From: Arcanobacterium haemolyticum
GTDB taxonomy: Bacteria > Actinomycetota > Actinomycetes > Actinomycetales > Actinomycetaceae
NCBI GenBank assembly: GCA_021532125.1
Contig: JADYUX010000003.1
Coordinates: forward strand, 124,001 to 188,000
Length of the DNA stretch: 64,000 nt
Direction of reading: 5' to 3'
Shown here one piece after another: positions 44,149 to 52,886 of the stretch. Each line of letters begins with the position of its first letter. Position 1 is the stretch's first letter. Under the pieces are notes generated by a model that worked only from the letters and a program-made list of their open reading frames with translations, did no database searches and was not told the origin of the DNA. Made by a program: the position numbers and the translations under genes.

Positions 44149-45054
44149 TCAGTCAGTGAACTTGGCGAACGTTTCCTCCATCGACGCAGGCGTGATTTCA
44201 AGATCGTGGGCACCGGGGATATTGAGAAGGAGCCGTGCCGCATCGTCCAGGTGCGCACCGTGGACAGTGAGGAGCGCATCGCGCTCACTATCACTCGCAT
44301 CCCACGAGGAGGTGATGTCCGATAGCTCGGTGAGCTGGCGGCGCACGTTCTCACGCTGGTCGCGAGCAACACGGATGGACAAGGTTTTAAGCGCCGATCG
44401 TGCTCGTAAGCTATCCGTTGAGCCGTCAGCGACGATATGTCCGTCTTTCATGATGACTGTGCGCTGAGCGAAGTCTTCGACTTCCGCCAAATAGTGCGTG
44501 GCAAAAATGATCGTGCGGCCATGCTCAGCTTGGGTACGCATAAGTGCCCAGAAATCACGTCGCGCTACGGCATCCATGCCTGCTGTCGGTTCGTCGAGAA
44601 TAAGTATTTCCGGGTCTGGGATGAGGGCGAGTGCTAGGCGTACCCTCTGGCGTTCACCACCCGATAGTTTCCGAATACCCCGCTTGGCAAGATGTTCAAG
44701 ATGGGCCTCAGCGAGAACTGTGCGCATATCAAGCGAATATGGATGCAACGCGGAGACGAGAGAAACAGCCTGCCCGACCGACGCATCCTCAAGGAGGGCA
44801 CCGGTCTGATTCACGACGCCAACAAGCGAGCGCCGTATCGCTTCCCGGGGGTGATATCCGAGAATCTTCGACGATCCTGCGTCCGGTTTCTGCAGTCCGA
44901 GTGTGAGATCGATAAGCGTTGTTTTTCCGGCACCATTCTTCCCAAGGAGGGCGACGATCTCGCCCCTCGGCACCGTCAGACTGACATCCTCAACAGCCAC
45001 GACGTCCCGGAAAGACTTCGAGAGGCCCGCGACCTCAACTGCGTATGTGTCCAT
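44149..45054 (-). CDS. ABC transporter ATP-binding protein
   Basis: A 301-residue ATPase of the DrrA/CcmA-like exporter class. Walker A is LLGKNGAGKTTLID, the Q loop is VGVVNQTG, the signature is KLSGGERQRVRLALAL, Walker B is ILILDEPTAGMDA, and the switch is FATHYLAEVEDF. The ribosome-binding site AGGAT lies inside one arm of a 7-base inverted repeat (45061-45080), so translation may be regulated. An ATGAC-N4-GTCAT palindrome lies about 60 bases upstream of the start. It forms a two-gene operon with the permease. Confidence 0.94.
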   Translation of the reverse strand: MDTYAVEVAGLSKSFRDVVAVEDVSLTVPRGEIVALLGKNGAGKTTLIDLTLGLQKPDAGSSKILGYHPREAIRRSLVGVVNQTGALLEDASVGQAVSLVSALHPYSLDMRTVLAEAHLEHLAKRGIRKLSGGERQRVRLALALIPDPEILILDEPTAGMDAVARRDFWALMRTQAEHGRTIIFATHYLAEVEDFAQRTVIMKDGHIVADGSTDSLRARSALKTLSIRVARDQRENVRRQLTELSDITSSWDASDSERDALLTVHGAHLDDAARLLLNIPGAHDLEITPASMEETFAKFTD

Positions 45055-45060
45055 GACTCA

Positions 45061-45080
45061 ATCCTGCGAAGATGCAGGAT
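45061..45080 (-). promoter_or_regulatory. Hairpin masking the ribosome-binding site of the ABC ATPase
   Basis: ATCCTGC (45061-45067) and GCAGGAT (45074-45080) pair with a 6-base loop. In the mRNA the arm nearest the ATG contains the AGGA Shine-Dalgarno, 6 bases before the start. Confidence 0.45.
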
Positions 45081-45107
45081 GAGCCGGTAGTGTCGCTTGT
45101 CTGTATT

Positions 45108-45133
45108 CACTCCATGACATCCGTCATAGAGTG
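45108..45133 (-). promoter_or_regulatory. Operator-like palindrome upstream of ABC exporter 1
   Basis: ATGAC-ATCC-GTCAT (45114-45127) flanked by CACTC (45108-45112) and GAGTG (45129-45133), giving a 26-base inverted repeat with one mismatch. The same core, ATGAC-ATTT-GTCAT, precedes exporter 2 at 49687. Confidence 0.6.
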
Positions 45134-45146
45134 CGCTCCATCCGGC

Positions 45147-46517
45147 TTACTCTCCCGAACGGCGGCGCTTGACCTCATACGCCACGATGAGGACGATGAG
45201 CCAGATCGGTCCGATGATGACAGCAGTCCGGTAGGCCGGTGAGAAGGCCATCAGCACGACAATTGCCGCGAGCGCAACCAGCACGAAGACCGTCGCAGCC
45301 ATCCCACCAGGCAGCGGGAAACGCAAGGAGCGAACCTCGTCGTCGCTCATCTTCTTGCGCGAATACGCCTGCGTAATCATAATCATCGTCCAATTGATAA
45401 TTCCGGCAATGAGCGCAATCGACATCATGTACTGGAAGGCGAAATCCGGCCACTGGAAGACAACCACGACAGCCACAAGCGTCACGGCCGACGAAGCGAG
45501 GATGGCATTCGTCGGGGCACCCCACCGCGAGAGCTTGCCAAGGAAGCGCGGCGCATTGCCCTGTTGAGCGAGCGAGTACAACATCCGCCCGTTGGAATAC
45601 AGACCTGAGTTGTATACGGAAATCGCAGCAGTGAGTACGACGAAGTTGAGGATGTGAGCAGCAAACGTGACCCCAACGTTGTCGAAGATCTGGACGAAGG
45701 GGCTCAACTCCCCGTTGATATGCGTCCACGGGATCACCGACATGATGACGGCAAGCGAACCGATATAGAAAATGAGGATGCGGTACACGATCTGATTGAT
45801 GGCGCGCGGAATGGAACGGGTCGGGTCGTCGGCCTCGCCAGCTGTGATCCCAATAAGCTCGACACCACCAAACGAGAACATCACGGGCACAAGCGCAAGG
45901 GCAAGGCCACCCACGCCCATCGAGAAAAAGCCACCATCGGCCCACAAATGACTGAAGGACGGATCGGGAAGATCGGGATTATTGTTAATTCCCGCGATCA
46001 CGACGACCACGCCGAGCACGATCATGCCGATCACAGCAACAACCTTGATAAGGGCGAACCAAAACTCGAACTCACCAAAAGCGCCCACGCTCGCGAGGTT
46101 AATCGCAGTGATAACAACGACGCAGACGAGAGCAGTCACCCACGCCGGAACGTTCGGGAACCAGTAGTTGATATACAGGCCGACGACCGACAGCTCTGCC
46201 ATCGCGACAAGCACGTAGTTGAACCAGTAGTTCCACCCGGAAATGAAACCCGCTCGCGGCGACCAGTTCTGGTAGGCGTACCGCGAAAATGCTCCCGAAT
46301 CAGGATTTGCCACGGACATCTCGCCCAATGCACGCATGATGAGGAAGATGACGGCACCACCGATAAGGTAAGCAACAAGAATCGACGGCCCCGCCAGCGA
46401 GATCGACGAAGCTGAGCCGTAGAACAAGCCCGTGCCAATCGCCCCACCAAGGGCAATCATCTGCATATGGCGGTTTTTCAAGTTGCGGCGAAGTTCGCCA
46501 CGCTGCTCTGTACTCAC
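45147..46517 (-). CDS. Amino acid permease (APC/AAT family, aromatic or GABA-type)
   Basis: A 456-residue proton symporter with about twelve helices. The start motif NRHMQMIALGGAIGTGLF matches the AAT family, and GEMSVANPDSGAFSRYA is typical of the AnsP/GabP/ProY/AroP branch. The initiation codon is GTG at 46517, preceded by TAATCT at 6 bases, so it appears leaderless. The substrate cannot be fixed from sequence. It is divergent from the deformylase gene and is the second such permease in the window. Confidence 0.88.
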   Translation of the reverse strand: MSTEQRGELRRNLKNRHMQMIALGGAIGTGLFYGSASSISLAGPSILVAYLIGGAVIFLIMRALGEMSVANPDSGAFSRYAYQNWSPRAGFISGWNYWFNYVLVAMAELSVVGLYINYWFPNVPAWVTALVCVVVITAINLASVGAFGEFEFWFALIKVVAVIGMIVLGVVVVIAGINNNPDLPDPSFSHLWADGGFFSMGVGGLALALVPVMFSFGGVELIGITAGEADDPTRSIPRAINQIVYRILIFYIGSLAVIMSVIPWTHINGELSPFVQIFDNVGVTFAAHILNFVVLTAAISVYNSGLYSNGRMLYSLAQQGNAPRFLGKLSRWGAPTNAILASSAVTLVAVVVVFQWPDFAFQYMMSIALIAGIINWTMIMITQAYSRKKMSDDEVRSLRFPLPGGMAATVFVLVALAAIVVLMAFSPAYRTAVIIGPIWLIVLIVAYEVKRRRSGE

Positions 46518-46523
46518 CGCCCC

Positions 46524-46529
46524 AGATTA
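46524..46529 (-). promoter_or_regulatory. -10 box (TAATCT) of the leaderless permease promoter
   Basis: On the minus strand TAATCT, then GGGGCG, then GTG at 46517. Confidence 0.45.
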
Positions 46530-46647
46530 GCCTGTTTGTTCCCAGCGCCACATCCTGCGTCCAGAATGGCGTTATCGCGCCGCTGGAGGATCGACGTTGT
46601 GTCGTTCCCCCGTGCGAGCAAACGACGACGAATCCCTACGGGCACGC

Positions 46648-46653
46648 TACCCT
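46648..46653 (+). promoter_or_regulatory. -10 box (TACCCT) of the leaderless def promoter
   Basis: TACCCT, then GACATC, then ATG at 46660, with no ribosome-binding site. An ACGACGAA octamer lies at 46625, near the -35 position. Confidence 0.5.
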
Positions 46654-46659
46654 GACATC

Positions 46660-47220
46660 ATGGCTATTCTTCCCATTCGCATCTGGGGCGACCCCGTCCT
46701 CCACCAGCCGGCCCTTCCCGTTGAGGAAATCACCGACGATATCCGTACCCTCGTCGCGGATATGTACGACACGATGGATGCCGCGCCAGGTGTCGGCTTA
46801 GCCGCCCCACAAGTGGGCGTGGGATTACGAATTTACGTATACACCTACAAGGAAGAAGACGAACCTGAATGGCGCGGAGTCGTCATCAACCCCGAGCTAT
46901 GGATGGAGCCACTCGAGCCTGGCGAACCTGACCCTGCCACAGAAACGGAAGGTTGCCTCTCCTTCCCTGACGAGCAGTTCCCGTTGCGACGAGCACATCA
47001 CGTGCGAGTGACCGGCATCGATCTCGAAGGGGAGCCTGTATCCATTGATGTGACAGGGTGGCGCGCCCGCATCATGCAGCACGAATTCGACCACCTCAAT
47101 GGCGTCGTGTACATCAATCGCCTCATTGAGCCTTACCAGAGTGAGGCTCGCGGAGTGGCTCGCGCACTCGAATGGGGCGTGCCGGGCTTAGCGTGGTTGC
47201 CCGAGGACGAGGAGGAATAA
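46660..47220 (+). CDS. def: Peptide deformylase
   Basis: Removes the formyl group from the initiator Met of new proteins. The 186-residue metalloenzyme has all three motifs: GVGLAAPQVG, EGCLSFP (Cys ligand) and QHEFDHLNG (HExxH ligands). The frame is open from 46597, but the ATG at 46660 follows a TACCCT box by 6 bases and begins with the usual MAILPIRIWGDPVL. It appears leaderless. It is divergent from the permease gene. Confidence 0.96.
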   Translation: MAILPIRIWGDPVLHQPALPVEEITDDIRTLVADMYDTMDAAPGVGLAAPQVGVGLRIYVYTYKEEDEPEWRGVVINPELWMEPLEPGEPDPATETEGCLSFPDEQFPLRRAHHVRVTGIDLEGEPVSIDVTGWRARIMQHEFDHLNGVVYINRLIEPYQSEARGVARALEWGVPGLAWLPEDEEE

Positions 47221-47387
47221 GCCAGCCCTCTCCTGCCTCACGGTGAGCTCTTTCTGCCGCATCATGTAGAGCCACGAACTGTTGTTGCCTTCGTCGCCCA
47301 CAGTTCATCTACCAGTCACGTTGTGTTCGTAGCCTCGGTTGAGGTGAACGAATAATCGTCACGACTACGACTGTAGAAAGGCCTCTG

Positions 47388-49628
47388 ATGGCTCACTTCA
47401 AGCGCTATATGAGCGCCGTCGCCGCGCTGGGGATTGCGCTCTCAATCCCTCAGATGTCGCAGGCGGAACCTCTCACGACCACAACACCACAATTCACAAG
47501 TGATCCGACCTTCGATTCCCAGGCTTCTCGTTTTTCCCTCGCAATCCTCCCCGATACGCAGTTCTACTCTCGCTACTACACCGAGGGTGCGGACAATCAG
47601 TACGCCCGATTCAACTCTGAGCCTTTCCGTGCTCAAACGCAGTGGATCGTCGATAACGCCGCGAAGTACGACATCCAGATGACCCTTCACCTTGGCGACG
47701 TCGTCGATCGCGTCAATCAGGATTACGAATGGGCAAATGCCGATGCCGCAATGAATATCCTCGAAAAGGCGAAGCAGCCCTACTCTATCCTTGCAGGAAA
47801 TCACGATGTTGGCGTGGATGCGTCAAGTACCGATCCGGTCGGTTACGGGCGCTTCACTCAAACCTTCCCCGCCTCACGTGCCGAACAGAATTCAACGTTT
47901 GGTGGGCGTGACCCAGAAACCGGCGCCCACGAATACCACATACTTAACGTTGATGGCCAGGATTTTCTTATCCTTGCCCTCTCCTGGCAGGCGCAGGACA
48001 ACGCTATTGCATGGGCGCAAAAGGTCATCGACAAGCACCCCGGCGTGCCGACGATCCTCACCTCACACCAGCTCATCAACGTCGCCTCCGATGCGGTAAC
48101 ACCGGAGCCCACAGCGTTCGGCGAAAAGATCTGGAACGAGCTCATTGCGCCTAACGATCAGGTGTTCCTCACCTACAACGGGCATCATCACGGTGCGACT
48201 TCGTGGAAGCGCACAAATGACGCCGGGCACCCCGTCTACCAGGTCCTCATGGATTACCAGATGGATTACCTCGGCGGCAACGGAAACATGGGCCTCGTCG
48301 AGCTGGATCTGACGAATGGGAAGATCCATCAGACGACATTCTCTCCGTGGGTTCTTGAGAAGCCGGGCACTACTCTCGTAGCTTTCGATCAGGCTGTCTC
48401 TACTGCGGCGAACAGGTCGTTCACCCTGGATTTCGATTTCGCGTCCCGTTTCCCCGGGCTGAAGTCCGACGGTGCCACGTCGACATCTCCGACGAAGGCC
48501 TTGCGCACGGATATCCAAAGCGTGTACACCTCGCCGGAAAGCCCTTCCGCCACTATGCCGCAAGATGCCAACGATTACCCCGTTGCTCCTGGCACTGTTG
48601 CTCACTGGCGTATGGCTCGTGAGGGTGTGGCCGACGGCTCCGTCCTTCCTGTAGGTTCGACGATTTTCGATGTCGCTGGCGGCAATACACTCACGCGAGG
48701 CACAGGGACTGGTGTGGCCAAGGATTCTGACGTCACATACTCGACATCCCACGATGCTCTTTCCTCGGACGCCGGATCGGTGTGTTTCAGTGGTTCGGGG
48801 CGCAACACTGGCCCCGACGGTTCGACGAACACCGCTAACTTCTTCGCGACAGCTCTCGATGCTGCAGCCAATTCCGCGACATTTAAGGACGGATTCACCT
48901 TCGAAACATTCGTCAAAATCGATCCGTCGTTCAATGCCGCCGACCATCGATGGATGCAATGGCTCACCCGCGACGGTCAACGCCAGCACGTGACCGGATA
49001 CCAGGACTCCGAAGGCGAGGAGCCGCCATTCGCATGGGCGATGTCGAATCTCGCCGAAGTTCAATTCACGTTCGTCGATTCTCAGAACCCACCCTCGGAT
49101 GTGTCCGCGTGGTCTGGTGAAATCGTCAACTTTGGAGAGTGGATTCATCTAGCTGCCGTCAATGACCCGGCGACGAAGACGACGACGATGTACGTGGATG
49201 GCATTCCGGTGCTGCGAAATACAGTCAATACCGTTGGTGTCGGAACAACCGGGCTGCCGTGGGTCCTGGGAGCAGGTTCGTATGCAGGCCAGCGCGAGGC
49301 GGGATTCGTCGGCTGTATTGGCGAAACGCGCCTCGTCGACGGTGTCCTATCTCCTGACAAGTGGCTGACGGCACGCGCTCAACACGATCTGCCGAGCGAA
49401 GAGCCGAGCGAGAGCGGGGAGCCGAGCGAGAGCGGGGCACCCTCGGAGGAGCCGAGCTCGTCGGCTGAGCCTAGCGTCACGCAAAGCACTGCGCCGACCG
49501 CGAGTGCTACGCCGCGTCAAGCAACGAAGCTTGCCTTCACGGGCGCTTCGGTTGCCGGTGCCGCGGTGCTCGTTGTCCTCCTGACCGCTGGGGGAATCGT
49601 CATGCTTCGTATGCGCAAGCACAGCTAG
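47388..49628 (+). CDS. Secreted metallophosphoesterase with LamG-like domain and LAFTG cell-wall anchor
   Basis: A 746-residue surface enzyme. A signal peptide ends near residue 26 (MSQAEP). The calcineurin-like metallophosphoesterase domain shows the metal motifs in order: ILPDTQFYS, LHLGDVVDRV, LAGNHDVG, TSHQLIN and YNGHHHG. A LamG/concanavalin-like domain follows (about 480-660). A Ser/Glu/Pro-rich wall-spanning region with short repeats precedes the sorting signal LAFTG (715-719), a hydrophobic helix and a basic tail. Sortase would fix it to peptidoglycan; LAxTG rather than LPxTG suggests a class E-type sortase. AGAAAGG precedes the ATG. It may release phosphate from nucleotides or other phosphoesters outside the cell. 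Confidence 0.88.
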   Translation: MAHFKRYMSAVAALGIALSIPQMSQAEPLTTTTPQFTSDPTFDSQASRFSLAILPDTQFYSRYYTEGADNQYARFNSEPFRAQTQWIVDNAAKYDIQMTLHLGDVVDRVNQDYEWANADAAMNILEKAKQPYSILAGNHDVGVDASSTDPVGYGRFTQTFPASRAEQNSTFGGRDPETGAHEYHILNVDGQDFLILALSWQAQDNAIAWAQKVIDKHPGVPTILTSHQLINVASDAVTPEPTAFGEKIWNELIAPNDQVFLTYNGHHHGATSWKRTNDAGHPVYQVLMDYQMDYLGGNGNMGLVELDLTNGKIHQTTFSPWVLEKPGTTLVAFDQAVSTAANRSFTLDFDFASRFPGLKSDGATSTSPTKALRTDIQSVYTSPESPSATMPQDANDYPVAPGTVAHWRMAREGVADGSVLPVGSTIFDVAGGNTLTRGTGTGVAKDSDVTYSTSHDALSSDAGSVCFSGSGRNTGPDGSTNTANFFATALDAAANSATFKDGFTFETFVKIDPSFNAADHRWMQWLTRDGQRQHVTGYQDSEGEEPPFAWAMSNLAEVQFTFVDSQNPPSDVSAWSGEIVNFGEWIHLAAVNDPATKTTTMYVDGIPVLRNTVNTVGVGTTGLPWVLGAGSYAGQREAGFVGCIGETRLVDGVLSPDKWLTARAQHDLPSEEPSESGEPSESGAPSEEPSSSAEPSVTQSTAPTASATPRQATKLAFTGASVAGAAVLVVLLTAGGIVMLRMRKHS

Positions 49629-49649
49629 TACTTACTGTTCAGGCAAAAT

Positions 49650-49680
49650 GTGGGGCCGGCGTATTTCGCGCCGGCCCCAC
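49650..49680 (+). terminator. Terminator downstream of the metallophosphoesterase gene
   Basis: GTGGGGCCGGCG (49650-49661) and CGCCGGCCCCAC (49669-49680), a perfect 12-base stem with a 7-base loop, 22 bases after the stop codon. It shares the GTGGGGCC arm with other terminators in the window. Confidence 0.85.
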
Positions 49681-49686
49681 TTGCTC

Positions 49687-49700
49687 ATGACATTTGTCAT
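49687..49700 (+). promoter_or_regulatory. Operator-like palindrome upstream of ABC exporter 2
   Basis: ATGAC-ATTT-GTCAT, a perfect 5-base inverted repeat just after the terminator and about 100 bases before the ABC ATPase gene. It closely matches the palindrome upstream of exporter 1 at 45114. Confidence 0.6.
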
Positions 49701-49802
49701 CGCCAACCTGTTGAGAACACACACAAAGGAGTGACAGCATTCAGGCATATTCGGCCACGTTCGCCGCGATACTTGATATATCGCGAGAATCCAGGAGCGG
49801 AT

Positions 49803-50732
49803 ATGCCGGTTATCGAAGTAGAAGACCTCACGCGCACGTACGGGAAGGGACGAGCAGCGTTCACCGCTGTCAATGGTGTTTCCTTTTCGGTTGAACCTGG
49901 CGAGCTTGTCGCTATCTTGGGTGTCAATGGTGCGGGGAAAACGTCTCTTGTTGAAGTCGTGGAAGGGCTAGCCCCCGCAACCTCCGGTCGAGTCCGTGTG
50001 CTCGGCGCAGATCCTCTCGCCGAGAGGCAGCGCGTGCGCCCACATATGGGCATCATGCTGCAGGAGGCTGGTTTTGCCGGAGCGCTCACCGTTCGAGAGA
50101 CCCTTCGGATGTGGGCAGGAACGCTCACGGCGCCACGCACTATCGACGAAGCGCTCACCCTCACCGATCTCACGCATCGGGAGAATGTCCGAGTCAAGGC
50201 GTTGAGTGGTGGCGAGCGGCGGCGCCTCGATTTGGCCCTTGCTACTCTCGGGCGCCCGAGCCTCCTCTTTCTCGACGAACCCACAACAGGGCTCGATCCC
50301 GCTTCGCGGCGCCGCACGTGGGAACTCGTGACGTCCATGCTCGACGAGGGCACGAGCGTCGTCCTCACCACGCATTATCTTGAGGAAGCTGAGGAGCTCG
50401 CCGATCGGATCCTCATCATGGCAAATGGGAAAATTGCTCGACAAGGTACCCTCAGCGAGATCGTTGCGGCGCAACCTTCGCTCATTATGTTCCACGTACC
50501 TGACGAGGGCGCTCTCCCCCGTCTTCTCCGCGACCTTGAGACGGTACTTCCGCACCTCGTCGCCCCAATCCACGCAGACCGCGGCAAGGTGACGATGTCA
50601 ACGTCTCATCTCCAAGAAACACTCACTGTCCTTCTCACTTATGCGCAGCGCAACAATCTTGACCTTGCCAATATGGACGCTCGATCAGCTTCTCTTGAGC
50701 AGGCCTTCCTCGCTCTGAGCGACGAGAATTAA
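49803..50732 (+). CDS. ABC transporter ATP-binding protein
   Basis: A 309-residue exporter ATPase of the DrrA type. Walker A is ILGVNGAGKTSLVE, the signature is ALSGGERRRLDLAL, Walker B is LLFLDEPTTGLDPA, and the switch is LTTHYLEEAEELAD. CAGGAGCG precedes the ATG at 49803, so an open frame from 49650 is not used. It heads an operon of four genes (ATPase, permease, kinase, regulator), suggesting the two-component system senses the compound or membrane change handled by the transporter. Confidence 0.94.
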   Translation: MPVIEVEDLTRTYGKGRAAFTAVNGVSFSVEPGELVAILGVNGAGKTSLVEVVEGLAPATSGRVRVLGADPLAERQRVRPHMGIMLQEAGFAGALTVRETLRMWAGTLTAPRTIDEALTLTDLTHRENVRVKALSGGERRRLDLALATLGRPSLLFLDEPTTGLDPASRRRTWELVTSMLDEGTSVVLTTHYLEEAEELADRILIMANGKIARQGTLSEIVAAQPSLIMFHVPDEGALPRLLRDLETVLPHLVAPIHADRGKVTMSTSHLQETLTVLLTYAQRNNLDLANMDARSASLEQAFLALSDEN

Positions 50733-50745
50733 GAAACGGAGAATC

Positions 50746-51561
50746 ATGACAGTGCCTGCAACGTTCCCTCGCCCCTCACGGATTCGCCGTGTACTCTCTA
50801 TTGCTCGCGCGGAAATTCTCCTGTTTGTGCGCAATCCGACGATTCTTGCCACAGCGCTTCTCCTCGCCCCTGCCACGGTTGCGGTCTTCACTCCACTTTT
50901 TGGAAGGTCCCTCGATGGAGCGTCTTTCGTCACTGTCATCACTCAAGTTCTTGCCACGTGGGCGCTCCTTCTCGTCGTTTACTACAACCTCACGGTTATC
51001 TTCGTGACGAGACGCGAAGAAGGCGTCTTTCAACGCATGTCTACCGGCGAGGCAAGCCCGTGGGAGGCGCTTATCGGCGCGTCCATTCCTTCAGCGATCG
51101 TTGCGTATCTCCAGGTGGGTATCGGCCTCGTCGTCCTCATGATTGTCGGCAGTTTTACTGCTCTTACTAACGTCCTCCTTATCGTCCTTGCCGTCACTGG
51201 GGCGATCGTCATCCTCACTGCGTTTGCTGCGTGGTCGTCCACGTGGACAGCGACGGTTGAGGGCGCTCAATACTCCACGATGCCTGGGCTTATGCTCCTC
51301 ATGGCTTCCTCCGGCACTGTTATTCCTCTCAGCATCCTTCCGGATAACGTAGCGGCGATGGTTGAGTGGACACCGATGTATGCCATGTCTGATCTCCTTG
51401 GCATCGCCATCGCGGGTGTGTCACTGAACGGTGGCTACGCAGGTCTCACGTTTCTTTCCTCGTGGGAGGCGTCAGCGCAGCCTGTAGGAGTACTGGCCCT
51501 GTGGTCGGTACTTCTTAGTGTTCTTGCACGCCACACTATGCGCTTCGCTAAGCGCCGGTAG
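50746..51561 (+). CDS. ABC-2 type transporter permease
   Basis: A 271-residue membrane protein with six helices, at about residues 28-48, 60-82, 110-135, 140-165, 180-200 and 240-258. The stretch REEGVFQRMSTGEASPWEAL before helix 3 is the cytoplasmic loop that contacts the ATPase in ABC-2 exporters. It follows its ATPase by 13 bases. The type is the same as the permease at 43274-44101. Confidence 0.88.
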   Translation: MTVPATFPRPSRIRRVLSIARAEILLFVRNPTILATALLLAPATVAVFTPLFGRSLDGASFVTVITQVLATWALLLVVYYNLTVIFVTRREEGVFQRMSTGEASPWEALIGASIPSAIVAYLQVGIGLVVLMIVGSFTALTNVLLIVLAVTGAIVILTAFAAWSSTWTATVEGAQYSTMPGLMLLMASSGTVIPLSILPDNVAAMVEWTPMYAMSDLLGIAIAGVSLNGGYAGLTFLSSWEASAQPVGVLALWSVLLSVLARHTMRFAKRR

Positions 51562-51656
51562 CTCGGCGCGGTGGCGAATGTCCACGGCGAGGAGGCAGGG
51601 CTGTCGTCGTGGACTAGCGTTAGAGGTGACAACTGAGGACCATACGGAGCGGGATC

Positions 51657-52886
51657 ATGAAGAATACCTCAGCCACGAGAGCTTTTCGCAATTACACTCT
51701 CTGGTCGCTCGATATCATGTCCGCGTCATGGGTCCTTCTCCTGACTGCCATGGCCGAGGATTACCTGTCGTGGACATTCACAGCATGGGTCTTTTTCCCG
51801 GCTCTCATTCTTGAATGTGTTTTTTGTTCGATCTTTGCGCGGTTTCTTTATCCGAAAAATGAGAAAGCGCTACCGCAACCACTGCCGTCGTGGTTGCGAC
51901 AAGGGTGTGTTTTCTCCACGGCCACCGCCTTTGTCAGTGCTATCTTCCTTGTGCCGATTGCCGAGTCACCTGAAGCGTCCTTTGTGCTCAGCGCCCCACT
52001 CTCTGTCGTTGCAGTGATTGCGCTCTGCGTCGTCGCAGCCCTTCCTTCCACTCGCACCTTCATGACGCTGTATTTCACTGGAACGATCCTCACAATCTGC
52101 GGGCTAGCTCTGAGCTTCGTTTGGCATAGAGTTTTCTCCAACGACGGCTACGATGTGGCGTTCCTCCTTGGCCTCACTATGGGGCTGCTCGTCGGTGTAT
52201 GTCTCTTTCCGCTCCTCATGCGTTGGACTTTTTCGCTGATGAACTCGATCGGCACGAAGGTTCGCCTTTCGGCGATGCAGGCCGAGCTTGCTGTTGCCGA
52301 CGAACGCCTCCGCATCGCCCGTGACCTCCACGACGTTTTCGGGCGGACCCTCACGGCTGTGGCGGTGAAAACGGAGCTCGCTGCCGCGTTGGCGGATGCA
52401 GAGGGGGCGCCGCGTGCCGCGGATGAGGCCCGCCGAGTGCACCAACTAGCGGACGACGCCCTCAAGGAAGTGCGGGCAGTTCTTGCGGAGTATCGTCGCC
52501 CGGATTTTTCTGTTGAAGTGCTCGGCGCGCTTTCTCTCCTCTCGTCTGCGGGTATTCCCACGGCTTTTTCTGGTGAACGCAACGTCCCGGCTGAGGCGAG
52601 TGAGCCGCTTGCTCTTGTCCTGCGCGAGGCGGCAACCAACGTGGTGCGACATTCTGACGCCACGACCTGCACGATTACGGTACGTTACGACGACGAAGGT
52701 GCGGAACTCGTCGTCGTGAATAATCGTGCCCGGGAAGGTGACGGCAAGGGTTCCGGGCTTGACGGGCTTGCGGAGCGTCTTTCATCTTTCGATGGGCATA
52801 TTGGTGTGCATCGCGAGCGCGACGAATTTGTTCTCACGGCGTGGGTTCCGCTCGACCAACTCCACGATACCGATGTGAAAGGATGA
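51657..52886 (+). CDS. Sensor histidine kinase (DesK-like)
   Basis: A 409-residue kinase with about six N-terminal membrane helices (to about residue 185) and a HisKA_3 region. The phospho-His is in RLRIARDLHDVFGRTL. The ATPase domain shows LVLREAATNVVRHS and GKGSGLDGLAERLSSF. It is coupled to the regulator gene by an ATGA overlap. Compared with the kinase at 40425 it has the same architecture but clearly different sequence, so the two systems are old paralogues rather than a recent copy. Confidence 0.93.
   Translation: MKNTSATRAFRNYTLWSLDIMSASWVLLLTAMAEDYLSWTFTAWVFFPALILECVFCSIFARFLYPKNEKALPQPLPSWLRQGCVFSTATAFVSAIFLVPIAESPEASFVLSAPLSVVAVIALCVVAALPSTRTFMTLYFTGTILTICGLALSFVWHRVFSNDGYDVAFLLGLTMGLLVGVCLFPLLMRWTFSLMNSIGTKVRLSAMQAELAVADERLRIARDLHDVFGRTLTAVAVKTELAAALADAEGAPRAADEARRVHQLADDALKEVRAVLAEYRRPDFSVEVLGALSLLSSAGIPTAFSGERNVPAEASEPLALVLREAATNVVRHSDATTCTITVRYDDEGAELVVVNNRAREGDGKGSGLDGLAERLSSFDGHIGVHRERDEFVLTAWVPLDQLHDTDVKG

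Noticed and set aside
41823-44372. Open frame of 849 codons on the minus strand, across ndh and into the ABC genes
   Set aside because: It lies antisense to ndh and in another frame over the permease and ATPase genes, which have full motifs. It has low-complexity, Arg-rich content and no family pattern, as expected for a GC-rich shadow.
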